Of a DNA stretch of 16,750 nt, positions 7,202-15,363 are shown piece by piece. Below the pieces are notes generated by a model, which worked only from the letters and a program-made list of their open reading frames with translations, searched no databases and had not been told where the DNA came from. Position 1 is the stretch's first letter, and each line of letters opens with the position of its first letter. This stretch comes from Palsa-883 sp035696165 (GTDB lineage: Bacteria; Pseudomonadota; Alphaproteobacteria; Acetobacterales; Acetobacteraceae): positions 1-16,750 of the forward strand of contig DASRQX010000276.1 of assembly GCA_035696165.1 (NCBI GenBank), in the 5' to 3' direction. The translations under genes were made by a program, and so were the position numbers.

Positions 7202-7759
7202 CTACTCGACTGCCTCGATGGCGTCGGATTGAAGGCTGTCCGGGCGGAATATCAGCCGCCAGGTGCGGACCGCGATCAGCAGGACGGCGGAGACGTCGCC
7301 GAGCCAGGCCACCAGGGCGAACGGCCAGGTGGGCAGGCGCAGGTCGAAGGTCAGCACGTTGTCGGCCCGGGTCAGCCGCACCTTGTCAAATAGCATCGCG
7401 GTCTGCACCGACACGACGAACAGCAGGACCAGCGTGGCGAACACGTCGATCGCGCGCTTGCTGCGCGGGCCGGCAGCGGCCCAGACCAGGTCTACCGTGA
7501 TGTGGGTGCCGCGGTAGCTGGTAGCAGCGATGCCCCAGAAAATCAGGATGCCAAGCAGCAGCTTGCCGAAATCATAGCTGTCCGGGATCGACACGTTGAA
7601 GAAATAACGCAGCAGAACCGAAACGAAGATGTCGAGCGCGACGATGGCAATGAAGGCCGCGGCCAGCAGCTCGATGCCGTCGATGAAGCGGTCCATCCAG
7701 TTGCGCCGGACGCGATCGAGCGCGGCCTTGCGGGCGAATTCGGCTTCAAGATCGCTCAT
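7202..7759 (-). CDS. dctQ: TRAP transporter small permease subunit (DctQ family)
   Basis: This is the four-helix subunit that partners DctM. The 185-residue product has a charged N terminus, then hydrophobic helices at about 30-53 (AAAFIAIVALDIFVSVLLRYFF), 63-82, 105-125 and 145-165. The motif VSVLLRYFFNVSIPDSYDFGKLLLGILIFWG and the following RGTHITVDLVW are typical of DctQ. ATG 7759 has GGAG seven bases upstream. The gene ends one base before dctM. A 199-base gap with a large hairpin separates it from dctP upstream, which suggests that dctP and dctQ-dctM mRNA levels differ. Confidence 0.93.
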   Translation of the reverse strand: MSDLEAEFARKAALDRVRRNWMDRFIDGIELLAAAFIAIVALDIFVSVLLRYFFNVSIPDSYDFGKLLLGILIFWGIAATSYRGTHITVDLVWAAAGPRSKRAIDVFATLVLLFVVSVQTAMLFDKVRLTRADNVLTFDLRLPTWPFALVAWLGDVSAVLLIAVRTWRLIFRPDSLQSDAIEAVE

Positions 7760-7780
7760 GGAGCGCTCCGTTCCGGTTTA

Positions 7781-7942
7781 CCGCGCCCGCTGTGCGGGAG
7801 ATTTCGGCGCGTAGCGCCGGGTGAGGGTCTTGCGGAGGCAAGTTGCTCGGCCGTGCAGTGTCTCCGCAAGACCCTCACCCTCGGCGCTTCGCGCCTCGAC
7901 CTTCGTCCGCTCTTCGCGGCCCAAGCCCGCATCATGGGAGAG
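7781..7942. repeat. Paired inverted REP-like elements between dctP and dctQ
   Basis: The arms 7819-7837 and 7862-7880 are a perfect 19-bp inverted repeat with a 24-base loop. Beyond the perfect part, each arm carries a small hairpin of the same design (GGCGC-GTA-GCGCC at 7806-7818, GGCGC-TTC-GCGCC at 7883-7895), so similarity extends about 15 bases further with a two-base gap. Outside this lie CCCGC-TGT-GCGGG (7786-7798) on one side and GGGAGAG (7936-7942) on the other. The structure looks like two copies of one palindromic element facing each other. In the dctP mRNA it forms a very stable stem-loop, able to protect the 3' end of the binding-protein message or to limit read-through into dctQ-dctM. 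Confidence 0.75.
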
Positions 7943-7958
7943 GCTTTGTGGAGTCGCC

Positions 7959-9017
7959 TCACTGAGCCAGCGCGCCCCGCTGTTTCAGCTCGGCTTCCAA
8001 CGCGGCAAACACCGCATCGGCATTCTTCACCTGGGACGCCCATTTCGCCTTCAGCGGCTCGGCCGCCTTGTGCCAGGCGACCAGTTGTTCCGGGGTCAGC
8101 GGGTACACCTCGTGCCCCGGCTCCGCCATGATCCTGGCGCGGCCGGCATGTTCCCAATCGGCCCACGGACTGGCGACCTTTTCCGCCCACTCGGTAGTGC
8201 AATGATGGTCGATCACCGTTCGCTGCGCCGGCGACATCGCTGCATACTTCGCGTTGTTCATCACCCAGACGAAGGTCCCGGTCCAGAACGGCATGTCCAT
8301 GTCGTATTTCACTACCCTGTCGATGCCGAACAGGATGGTGGACTGCCAGGGGAACGTGATGGCATCCGCCACGCCGCGTTCCAGCACCTCGCGCGCTTCC
8401 GGCGCCGAGGCCTGCACGTTGGTGCCGCCCAGCAAGGTGACGAACGCGCCCAACGTTGCGTTGGCCGGGCGGATCTTCATGCCGCGAACATCCTGCGGCA
8501 GTACGATCTTCTTGGTGCGTGAATGCCAGGTGCCGGGATCGAGCACGAAGGCGAAGCAGAAATGCACGTCCTTCATTTCCTGTGACGCATACGGCCGGTA
8601 CCAGGCGTCCACCGCGGCGGAGCCACCTTTGGCGTTGGCGATCAGGAACGGCAGCTCGCCGGCGGCGATGATCGGGAAGCGGCCGGGCTGGTAACCGGGA
8701 TTGACGTAGGCAAGGTCGGCGATGCCGTCACGTGCCATGTCGTAATGGTCCATCGCCTTGCCCAGTTGCTCGGACGGAAACAGCGTGGACTTGATGGTGC
8801 CGCCAGACTCTTTTTCGATGTCGGCCGCCCAGGCGATCAGTGCCGGATTGAGCGGATGCGCCGGTGGCACCCAACTCGACAGTTTCAGTTGCACGGTCTT
8901 GTCCTGCGCCACCGCGCCGCCGCTAAGGCCAAGCAACAGCACGCAGCACATGCCCGGCAGAGCGGCCCGGTTGAGAGCCCCCAGCAGAGCACGGCCGAGA
9001 GCCCTTATGATGCTCAT
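7959..9017 (-). CDS. dctP: TRAP transporter substrate-binding protein (DctP family)
   Basis: This periplasmic receptor delivers substrate to DctQM. The 352-residue product has an N-terminal signal peptide with a hydrophobic core (CCVLLLGLSGGAVA) and a likely cleavage after Ala37. The mature protein shows the DctP pattern: KLSSWVPPAHPLNPALIAWAADIEKESGGTIK, a YVNPGYQPGRFP segment, FVLDPGTWHSRTKKI, and the ligand-binding segment VRGMKIRPANATLGAFVTLLGG with its conserved arginine, then DAITFPWQS. ATG 9017 is chosen because AAGGGGGA lies six to seven bases upstream and it opens the signal peptide directly; an in-frame ATG at 9095 gives a non-signal extension. It is the first gene of the leftward TRAP operon and diverges from the sugar ABC operon. 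Confidence 0.93.
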   Translation of the reverse strand: MSIIRALGRALLGALNRAALPGMCCVLLLGLSGGAVAQDKTVQLKLSSWVPPAHPLNPALIAWAADIEKESGGTIKSTLFPSEQLGKAMDHYDMARDGIADLAYVNPGYQPGRFPIIAAGELPFLIANAKGGSAAVDAWYRPYASQEMKDVHFCFAFVLDPGTWHSRTKKIVLPQDVRGMKIRPANATLGAFVTLLGGTNVQASAPEAREVLERGVADAITFPWQSTILFGIDRVVKYDMDMPFWTGTFVWVMNNAKYAAMSPAQRTVIDHHCTTEWAEKVASPWADWEHAGRARIMAEPGHEVYPLTPEQLVAWHKAAEPLKAKWASQVKNADAVFAALEAELKQRGALAQ

Positions 9018-9319
9018 GGAGATCCCCCTTTGTTGACTCATTGCCACACAACGTGCCGAAGCGTCCGTGCCGCCGCAAGCTGGCGTTCCGGTCATGCATG
9101 CCAGCCGGAGCGTTGACCTCGCGGTCTGGCGTCTTGCGACTGAACCGTCGCGGGGCAGGCGGGTTGCCGGAACGGGTTCGGGCGTGCCGCTGTCGCCGTC
9201 GTGCTATCGCAAGACGGGACTATCAACACTTCGCTAACGACATGCCCAGGCCACCGCAACGCCTGGTTGCCATGCTATCTCGACCGGCAAAGAGTTGCAC
9301 CATTCGGGAGGGCGCCGGA
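9018..9319. promoter_or_regulatory. Divergent control region between the TRAP and sugar ABC operons
   Basis: These 302 bases separate two divergent importer operons and must hold both promoters. It contains the ribosome-binding sites for both first genes (AAGGGGGA for dctP on the minus strand, GGGAGG at about 9307-9312 for the binding-protein gene). A perfect 10-bp inverted repeat (CGTCTTGCGA at 9130-9139, its complement at 9207-9216) spans a 67-base centre. This could be a looped operator or the base of an RNA stem. No clear sigma-70 promoter could be picked. No regulator gene is next to it. Confidence 0.45.
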
Positions 9320-10423
9320 ATGACCAACATCGTAGGTAATGAAACGCTGACTAACCGCGATCGTCGCGAGATGTTGCGTCGTTCCGGTCTGGGCGCCGGC
9401 CTGGCCGGTTTGGGTGCGGCGAGTGCGCTGGCGCTGCTCGGCGGTACCGGCACGACCCATGCAGCGTCTGCCGGGCCGTTCCCGGCGCATCCGGCGTGGC
9501 GACTGGTGTTCGTCAACCACGTGACGACCAATCCGTTCTTCGGTCCGACGCAGTACGGCCTTCGCGATGCTTGCGACCTGCTCGGCTGCACCTACCAGTG
9601 GACCGGGTCGGCCAACGCCGATGTCGGCGAAATGGTCAACGCGATGAACGCCGCGATTGCTGCGAAGGCGGACGCGATCGCGGTGCCGATCGTCGACCCG
9701 CGCGCTTTCAACGACCCCACGGCCAAGGCGCTGGCAGCGGGCATCCCGGTGTTCTCCTACAATGCCGACGCACCGCCCGGCAGCGGCAACAAGCGGCTGG
9801 CTTACATCGGCCAGGATCTGTACCAGTCCGGCTACAGCATGGGCGAACGGATCGCCGCGGTGGTGGATGCCGGCCTGGTCGTCATCTTCATCGCGACGCC
9901 AGGCCAGCTCAACATCCAGCCGCGGCTGGATGGCGCCATCGCCGCGATCAAGAAGTCCGGCAAGCAGATCGATGTGCAATCGATCGCAACGGGGGCGACG
10001 GTGAACGAGGAATTGTCACGCATCCGTTCCTTCTATCTCGGCCACCAGGACCTTAAGGGCATGTTCGCCGTCGATGCCGGCAGCACCCAGGGGGTGGGCG
10101 AGGTGATGCAGCAGTTCAGCCTGCCGGCCAAGGGCGTGCACGCCGGCGGCTACGACCTGCTGCCGAAAACGCTGGAGCTGATCGAGGCCGGCTTCCTGGA
10201 TTTCACCATCGACCAGCAGGCCTATCTTCAGGGCTTCTACACGGCGATGGAGATGTTCATGTTCCTGGCCTCAGGCGGGTTGACCGGGCCGGCCGATATC
10301 AACACCGGGCTCAAATTCGTTACCAAAAGCAGTGTCGGCCCTTACCTGACCAGCAAGACGCGCTACGAGGGGTCGTCCGCGACGCCGGAGATCGTCAAGC
10401 GCTCAGGTCCGATCAGCGGCTGA
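9320..10423 (+). CDS. Sugar ABC transporter periplasmic binding protein (RbsB/FrcB-like)
   Basis: The 367-residue product is a periplasmic binding protein of the ribose/fructose/xylose class. Residues 1-50 form a long signal with twin arginines (RDRREMLRRSG, about 13-23), a Gly/Ala/Leu-rich core and a likely cleavage near Ala49-Ala51. It may use the Tat pathway, but the motif is not the canonical one. The mature part begins with a strand WRLVFVNHVTTNPFFGPTQYG, followed by NAAIAAKADAIAVPIVDPRAF, GIPVFSYNADAP, GYSMGERIAAVVDAGLVVIFIATPGQ, GMFAVDAGSTQGVGEVMQQF and YLQGFYTAMEMFMF, matching the periplasmic binding protein type 4 fold. ATG 9320 has GGGAGG about seven bases upstream; a start at 9041 would add 93 non-signal residues. 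The permease gene follows after 4 bases. Gene content and the single-domain ATPase suggest an FrcBCA-type system. Confidence 0.88.
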   Translation: MTNIVGNETLTNRDRREMLRRSGLGAGLAGLGAASALALLGGTGTTHAASAGPFPAHPAWRLVFVNHVTTNPFFGPTQYGLRDACDLLGCTYQWTGSANADVGEMVNAMNAAIAAKADAIAVPIVDPRAFNDPTAKALAAGIPVFSYNADAPPGSGNKRLAYIGQDLYQSGYSMGERIAAVVDAGLVVIFIATPGQLNIQPRLDGAIAAIKKSGKQIDVQSIATGATVNEELSRIRSFYLGHQDLKGMFAVDAGSTQGVGEVMQQFSLPAKGVHAGGYDLLPKTLELIEAGFLDFTIDQQAYLQGFYTAMEMFMFLASGGLTGPADINTGLKFVTKSSVGPYLTSKTRYEGSSATPEIVKRSGPISG

Positions 10424-10427
10424 TCCG

Positions 10428-11405
10428 ATGCCGATCCGACGACGCATCGGACTGCGGGAGCGGTTCCTGCGGTGGCAGGAGATGAGCATCCTGGTGGTGG
10501 CGGTCCTGCTGATCGCTTATTTCGAGTTCGCCAATCGCGACTTCCTGCTGAGCAGCGCCAGCCTGCAGAACCTGACGCAGTACATCGCACCGGCGGCGAT
10601 CATCGCGTGTGGCGAGATCATGCTGATGATCATGGGCGAGATCGATCTCTCTGCCGGCATGGTCTTCGCCCTGGCGCCGTTCGTCATGCACTTCGCAGCG
10701 GAGGCGGGCGTCCCCGCCCCGCCTGCGCTGATTCTGGGTATCGGCGCGGGCGCCGCGGTGGGTCTGCTGAATGGCCTGATTACCGTGAAGCTGTCGGTGC
10801 CATCGTTCGTCACCACGCTCGGGACGTTGTTCCTGGTCAACGGTTTCACCCTGACGATCTCCGACGGCACCCCGGTCGCACCGCCGGGTGGGGCGATGCT
10901 GGCGCAGCTCATGGGCGCATGGGGCTACAGTGAGATCCTGTGGGCGCTCGGCATCGTCGCCGTGTTACACGTGGTGCTGCGCCACACGCGTTGGGGACTG
11001 CACACCACCGCCGCCGGTGCCAACCCGACCGGCGCGGCGGAGGCGGGCATCGCCGTCAGCCGCCTGAAGATCGGCAATTTCATTCTCGCCGGCGCGCTGG
11101 CGGGCCTTACCGGAATTCTTGAAGCGTTTCGCATCTCGTCGATCGACCCGCAGGCCGGCGGTAATCAGATCATGTTCCTGGCGATCGCGGCGGGGGTGAT
11201 CGGCGGCACCTCGCTGGCCGGCGGGTCCGGAACGATCATCGGCGGGCTGATCGGTGCCGGCGTGCTGGGGGTGCTCAGCGACGGATTTACGCTGATTGGG
11301 GTGAACGCATTCACCTTCAACATCATCCTGGGTGCCGCCATCCTGCTGGCGATGATTTTCAACATCCACATCGTGCGCCTGGCACGCGGCGGGGGCGCGG
11401 GATGA
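10428..11405 (+). CDS. Sugar ABC transporter permease (RbsC/FrcC-like)
   Basis: The 325-residue inner-membrane protein belongs to the BPD_transp_2 family. Around eight to ten hydrophobic segments are visible. Family landmarks are the early GEIMLMIMGEIDLSAGMVFAL (cf. the GGIDLSVG motif of RbsC), LNGLITVKLSVPSFVTTLGTLFL, the cytoplasmic loop HTRWGLHTTAAGANPTGAAEAGI contacting the ATPase, and GVIGGTSLAGGSGTIIGGLIGAGVLGVLSDGF. One permease gene implies a homodimer. ATG 10428 follows the binding-protein stop by 4 bases; its stop overlaps the ATPase start by 4 bases (ATGA), so the three genes form one tightly coupled operon. Confidence 0.93.
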   Translation: MPIRRRIGLRERFLRWQEMSILVVAVLLIAYFEFANRDFLLSSASLQNLTQYIAPAAIIACGEIMLMIMGEIDLSAGMVFALAPFVMHFAAEAGVPAPPALILGIGAGAAVGLLNGLITVKLSVPSFVTTLGTLFLVNGFTLTISDGTPVAPPGGAMLAQLMGAWGYSEILWALGIVAVLHVVLRHTRWGLHTTAAGANPTGAAEAGIAVSRLKIGNFILAGALAGLTGILEAFRISSIDPQAGGNQIMFLAIAAGVIGGTSLAGGSGTIIGGLIGAGVLGVLSDGFTLIGVNAFTFNIILGAAILLAMIFNIHIVRLARGGGAG

Positions 11406-12211
11406 CGGATGATGTTCCGGCAACACACGCCTCGGCGATGGACGGCCTGGTGCTGGGGGCCCCGGCGCTGCGGGCCGAGGACATCGTCAAGCGTTTCGGT
11501 GCCGTCACGGCGCTCGATGGCGTCACGGTGGAACTGCGGCGAGGCGAGATCCTGGGCGTCCTCGGCGACAACGGCGCGGGCAAATCGACCCTGATCAAAA
11601 TCTTCACCGGGTACGAGCGGCCGACGGCGGGGCGGCTGGTGATCGCTGGGCATGAGACCGTGTTGCGTTCGGTCGATCACGCGCGTGCGCTGGGCATCGA
11701 ATGCGTCTATCAGGACCTGGCGCTCGCCAATTCGCTTAGTGTGTATCTCAACCTTTTCCTGAACCGCGAGATCACCTACCCGGGCCCGATCAAGCTGTTG
11801 AACCATCGCGCCATGCGCCGGCGGGCACAGGAATTGCTGGAGGAAATCGGCGTTCATGTCCCGTCGGTCGATCTGCCTGTGGAACGGCTGTCCGGCGGGC
11901 AGCGCCAGGCGATCGCGGTGGCGCGGGCGATCAATACGAATGCAAATATTCTGCTGCTGGATGAGCCGCTCGCTGCAATGGGGGCGCGCGAGGCGGGCCT
12001 GATCATCGACCTGATCCTGGGATTGAAGGCCAAGTCCAAGCTGTCGATTGCGATGATCATGCACAACTATGCGCAGACACTGGAAATCGCCGACCGCATC
12101 ATCCTGATGCAGCGCGGCCGCATCAGCTATGAGAAGGATACCGCCGCGACCTCGGTGGCTGAATTGATGGAGATCGTGCGGCGGGAATATCGCGTGGCGA
12201 AGGTGGGCTGA
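11402..12211 (+). CDS. Sugar ABC transporter ATP-binding protein, single domain (FrcA-like)
   Basis: This 269-residue cytoplasmic ATPase powers the importer. All nucleotide-binding elements are present: Walker A GDNGAGKS (55-62), Q-loop Gln104 (VYQDL), ABC signature LSGGQ (163-167), Walker B ILLLDE (183-188) and switch His221 (IMHNYA). Unlike RbsA or XylG (about 500 aa, two fused domains) it has only one ATPase domain, as in Sinorhizobium FrcA. Start ATG 11402 overlaps the permease stop by 4 bases. The last residues, REYRVAKVG, end at TGA 12211. The substrate is unproven; fructose-class sugars are a guess from the architecture. Confidence 0.92.
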   Translation: MTDDVPATHASAMDGLVLGAPALRAEDIVKRFGAVTALDGVTVELRRGEILGVLGDNGAGKSTLIKIFTGYERPTAGRLVIAGHETVLRSVDHARALGIECVYQDLALANSLSVYLNLFLNREITYPGPIKLLNHRAMRRRAQELLEEIGVHVPSVDLPVERLSGGQRQAIAVARAINTNANILLLDEPLAAMGAREAGLIIDLILGLKAKSKLSIAMIMHNYAQTLEIADRIILMQRGRISYEKDTAATSVAELMEIVRREYRVAKVG

Positions 12212-12221
12212 AGGAAGCTTG

Positions 12222-12258
12222 GGTCCGGGTTCCGCCTTGATTTTCTTCGACCCGGGCC
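12222..12258 (+). other. RNA hairpin between the ABC operon and the PEPC-like gene
   Basis: Bases 12222-12231 pair with 12249-12258 as a 10-bp stem (two G-U pairs) around a 17-base loop, eleven bases after the ATPase stop. There is no T tract behind it (GGCGTCCCACC follows), so it does not look like a standard intrinsic terminator. It may be a processing or stabilising structure, or chance. Confidence 0.3.
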
Positions 12259-12303
12259 GGCGTCCCACCTTGCTGCGACCCAGCACTCGTTGCACGATCG
12301 CGG

Positions 12304-15099
12304 ATGCCCGATGCCCAACCCGATCGCGGCGCCGCGCTGGCCCGGCAGTTGCTGGGCCTCACGGCCAGGTTCGGCGCGCGGGCGGACGAGGACCCGTTCG
12401 GCAACCCGATGCTGCTGGTTGCGCTGGCCATCTCGCGGCGGATCGATACAGGCGAACTGTCGGAGGCGGATGTCGACAGCCTGATCCGCCATCTGCGCGA
12501 TGCTGCGTTTGCCGATCGGGCGCGCCGGCTGGCGGCGTACGTAGGCGGCGTCGACACTGCGGCGAACGACGCGACGCTGGACCGCCTGGCACAGCACCTG
12601 CTGCGCCCCGACCCGAATGACAGTCCGGTGCGCTGGGCCGAATACCGCGCGCTGGTGGAGCGTACCCGCTTCGCGGCGGTGTTCACCGCGCATCCCACAT
12701 TTTCGCTGCCGGTTGCCGTGGGTCATGCGCTGGCCAACGCCGCCTGCGGCCGGGCCGCGCCTTCGTTCGCGTCCCACCGCCCGCCGCGCGTCACGCTTGC
12801 CGATGAGTTTACGCAGTCGGTGGCAGCGATCGAGAACGGCCGCGATGCGCTGGACCGGCTGAATGCGGCGATACTGTCGGTGGCACGCACTGCCTGGCCG
12901 GATCGCTGGACGGAGTTGGCTCCGCGCCCGGTCGTGCTGTCGAGCTGGGTCGGCTACGACACCGACGGCCGCACCGATATCGGCTGGTGGGACACGCTGC
13001 GGCTGCGCCTGGAGATGAAACGGCTGCAACTGCTGCGGCTGCAGGCGCAGCTTGCGGTGCTGCCGGCAATGACGCCTCTGGTCGCGCGCGTGGCAGTGGC
13101 GCGCGAGGCGGTGGAGGCGCAGCTCGCGCTGGCCCCTGACGCGCCCGATCCACCGCGCGTCGCAGCGTTCGCTCAGGCGATCGTGCGCCGGCGGCTGGAA
13201 GCGTTGGTGACGCCGGACCCGCTGGAAGAATCATTCCGGGCTGCGATCGAGCTGGCGGACGATCACACGCGCCTGGCGCTGTGCGTTGCGCGGGCCGGGC
13301 TGGTGTCGCACGGGATGGCGCTGGCGCACACGCACACGCGGCTGAACGCGGCGCAGATCCACAACGTGGTGCGCCAGCGGCTGGGGATCGCCGACCCGCC
13401 GGAGGACCCAGCCCATCGCCGCGCGCTGTTCGTCGCGATCAATGCTGCGCTGGACGCGGTGCAACCGGTACCGGTGGATTTCGGCGCGCTGCTGGCCGAG
13501 CAGGCGTCCGCGGCGAAGCTGATGATGACGGTGGCGCAGATCATCAAGCACGTCGATGGTTCGGTACCGGTTCGTTTCCTGATCGCCGAGACCGAAAGCG
13601 GCTACACGCTGCTGGCCGCGCTGTGGCTGGCGCGGCTGTTCGGCATCGCGCATCACATCGAGATCAGTCCTTTGTTCGAGACGGCGGAGGCGCTGGAGCA
13701 CGGCGCGCATGTACTGGACGAGGCGCTGCGCAGCCCGCACTACCGCGCCTATTTGCAGGAGACCGGGCGGCTGGCGCTGCAGTTCGGTTATTCGGATTCC
13801 GGCCGTTACGTCGGCCAGCTCGCCGCCAGCTACCTGATCGAGCGGCTGCGCCTGAAGATCGCCGAGACGCTGGCGAAACATAACATCAACGGCGTCGAGG
13901 TAATCCTGTTCGATACGCACGGCGAAAGCATTGGCCGCGGCGCGCATCCCGGATCGCTGGCGGATCGGTTGAAGTACCTATCGCCGACCGCGTCCCGTCA
14001 GGCGCTGAAGCGCGCCGGCGTCGCGGTACGCGAGGAAAGCGCGTTCCAGGGCGGTGATGGCTACCTGCTATTCGGCACGCCGGAGCTGGCGCTGGCCACC
14101 GTCACGCGGATCGCCGAGCAGACCTATCATCCCGCTGCCGGACCGATTGAGGACCCGGTCTACGCCGATCCGGACTTTGCCGCTGATTTCTTCGCGACCG
14201 TTCAGGCGGGGATGGAGGGGTTGGTGGAGGATGTCGGCTACGGCGCGCTGCTCGGCGCGTTCGGACCGGCGTTGCTGGACCGCACCGGGTCACGCCCCGC
14301 CGCGCGGCAGGCGGACGGCATGGCGGGCGCCGCGCGCATCCGCCATCCGCGCGAACTGCGGGCGATCCCGAACAACGCCATTTTGCAACAGTTGGGCTGG
14401 TGCGCGAACACGCTGCAAGGCCTGGGCGCCGCGGCGGCCCGCCATCCCGAAACGTTCCGTGAGCTGCGCGAGACCAGTCGGCGGTTTCATCGCGCGATGG
14501 ATTTTGCGACGCACGGACTGGCACATTCGGATATCGACGTGTTGCGCGCGGTGATCGCGACGCTCGATCCCGGCATTTGGCTGGATCGCGCGGCGCACGC
14601 GCAAACGGCGGCGCGGCGCGACGGCCATGTGGCGGTGGCGCGCGCGCTGGAGCGGCTGGATATCTGGGCGGCTGCGCAGTCGATGTTCCGCCGCATCCAG
14701 GCAGATCATCTGGCGCTTCGCGTGGCCTGGCCGGATGCGCCCCACATGGCGGCGCGCGAGCAGTTGCTGCATGCGCTTAGGTTGGCGTTGGTGCATCGGA
14801 TCTGGTTGTTGTCGACGGGCATTTCGGATTTCTCGCCGCGGCATGGGGTGACGCGCGGGGTGCTGGAGGCGGCGATATTGCAGCTGGATATCGAGCCGGC
14901 GTTGGAGGTGCTGGCGGAGATTTTCCCGGCGGCGCCTGACGCGGGGGCAGAGTGTGATTATGGGGAGCCAGCGCCGCCGCGTGAGGGCGCGGCGTATGCG
15001 CGCGAACACGAGGAGATTTTTGCCCCGATGCAGCGGCTGTTTGGGTTGGTGCGGGAAATTGCCGCCGCGATTACGCACGAGGTCGGGGCGTTTGGGTAA
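12304..15099 (+). CDS. ppc: Phosphoenolpyruvate carboxylase homologue, highly divergent
   Basis: PEPC converts phosphoenolpyruvate and bicarbonate to oxaloacetate in the cytoplasm. This 931-residue protein has family length and order of motifs: FTAHPTF (128-134, catalytic His130), SSWVGYDTDGR (213-223; cf. SWxGGDRDG), AETESGYTLLAALWLARL, EISPLFETAEALE, FGYSDSG (494-500), HGESIGRGAHPG (539-550), TGSRPAAR (661-668) and LRAIPNN (685-691). The changes are notable. HPTE is HPTF, SDSxKD is SDSGRY so the lysine is Arg501, and the HGRGG loop reads DTHGE, replacing its His and Arg with Asp537 and His539. The TEQGE motif is not recognisable and the usual C-terminal QNTG is absent (ends GAFG). The arginines of GRG (545), SRP (664) and LRAIP (686) remain. 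It may be a distinct, possibly differently regulated PEPC; loss of activity is also possible. ATG 12304 has no strong ribosome-binding site. It lies 92 bases after the ABC operon. Confidence 0.82.
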   Translation: MPDAQPDRGAALARQLLGLTARFGARADEDPFGNPMLLVALAISRRIDTGELSEADVDSLIRHLRDAAFADRARRLAAYVGGVDTAANDATLDRLAQHLLRPDPNDSPVRWAEYRALVERTRFAAVFTAHPTFSLPVAVGHALANAACGRAAPSFASHRPPRVTLADEFTQSVAAIENGRDALDRLNAAILSVARTAWPDRWTELAPRPVVLSSWVGYDTDGRTDIGWWDTLRLRLEMKRLQLLRLQAQLAVLPAMTPLVARVAVAREAVEAQLALAPDAPDPPRVAAFAQAIVRRRLEALVTPDPLEESFRAAIELADDHTRLALCVARAGLVSHGMALAHTHTRLNAAQIHNVVRQRLGIADPPEDPAHRRALFVAINAALDAVQPVPVDFGALLAEQASAAKLMMTVAQIIKHVDGSVPVRFLIAETESGYTLLAALWLARLFGIAHHIEISPLFETAEALEHGAHVLDEALRSPHYRAYLQETGRLALQFGYSDSGRYVGQLAASYLIERLRLKIAETLAKHNINGVEVILFDTHGESIGRGAHPGSLADRLKYLSPTASRQALKRAGVAVREESAFQGGDGYLLFGTPELALATVTRIAEQTYHPAAGPIEDPVYADPDFAADFFATVQAGMEGLVEDVGYGALLGAFGPALLDRTGSRPAARQADGMAGAARIRHPRELRAIPNNAILQQLGWCANTLQGLGAAAARHPETFRELRETSRRFHRAMDFATHGLAHSDIDVLRAVIATLDPGIWLDRAAHAQTAARRDGHVAVARALERLDIWAAAQSMFRRIQADHLALRVAWPDAPHMAAREQLLHALRLALVHRIWLLSTGISDFSPRHGVTRGVLEAAILQLDIEPALEVLAEIFPAAPDAGAECDYGEPAPPREGAAYAREHEEIFAPMQRLFGLVREIAAAITHEVGAFG

Positions 15100-15351
15100 C
15101 GTCTGCATGATCATCCGACGCGTGGGCCGACGAGCGCACGTCTTTGGGCATATGCGCGTCGATGCAGGCCCGACGCAGATGGGCGCCGTGTTTGCGCGCT
15201 GCCGGCCGGTATCCCGGGGCGCATCGACAAGGGCAGATGGAGCGTGGCTTCGATGCGGTGCATTGCGAAGGTTGCGGGTACCCAACGCATTGGCTAATTT
15301 GTTCGCGCGGGTGGATCAGCCTACGGCCCTTGTGTTGAACGACCTCACCCG

Positions 15352-15358
15352 AAGGAGG
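15352..15358 (+). promoter_or_regulatory. Strong ribosome-binding site for the hypothetical gene at 15364
   Basis: AAGGAGG at 15352-15358, five bases before ATG 15364, is a near-perfect anti-16S match and the strongest in the window. It fixes the start of this gene. In the preceding 265-base gap after ppc I see only a poor promoter candidate (TTGCGG at 15272, TAATTT at 15295, 17-base spacing). Confidence 0.7.
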
Positions 15359-15363
15359 CAGCA

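Noticed and set aside
6277..7500. A 407-codon rightward open frame opposite dctM and dctQ
   Set aside because: Its product is Arg/Gly/His/Ala-rich with no motif, and it lies antisense to two clear TRAP permease genes; such frames are normal in GC-rich DNA.
9041..9319. A longer N terminus (93 extra residues) for the sugar-binding protein
   Set aside because: The extension is Arg/Cys-rich and would bury the signal peptide; GGGAGG supports the start at 9320.
11165..12295. A 376-codon leftward open frame opposite the ABC ATPase and permease
   Set aside because: The opposite strand holds complete Walker, signature and permease motifs; the antisense product has none.
12127..13029. A 300-codon leftward open frame opposite the start of the PEPC-like gene
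   Set aside because: No domain, no ribosome-binding site, and it shadows the well-supported PEPC-like frame.
15100..15363. A gene in the interval after ppc (open frames on both strands)
   Set aside because: None has a ribosome-binding site or recognisable protein features; the interval seems to be non-coding upstream sequence for the gene at 15364.
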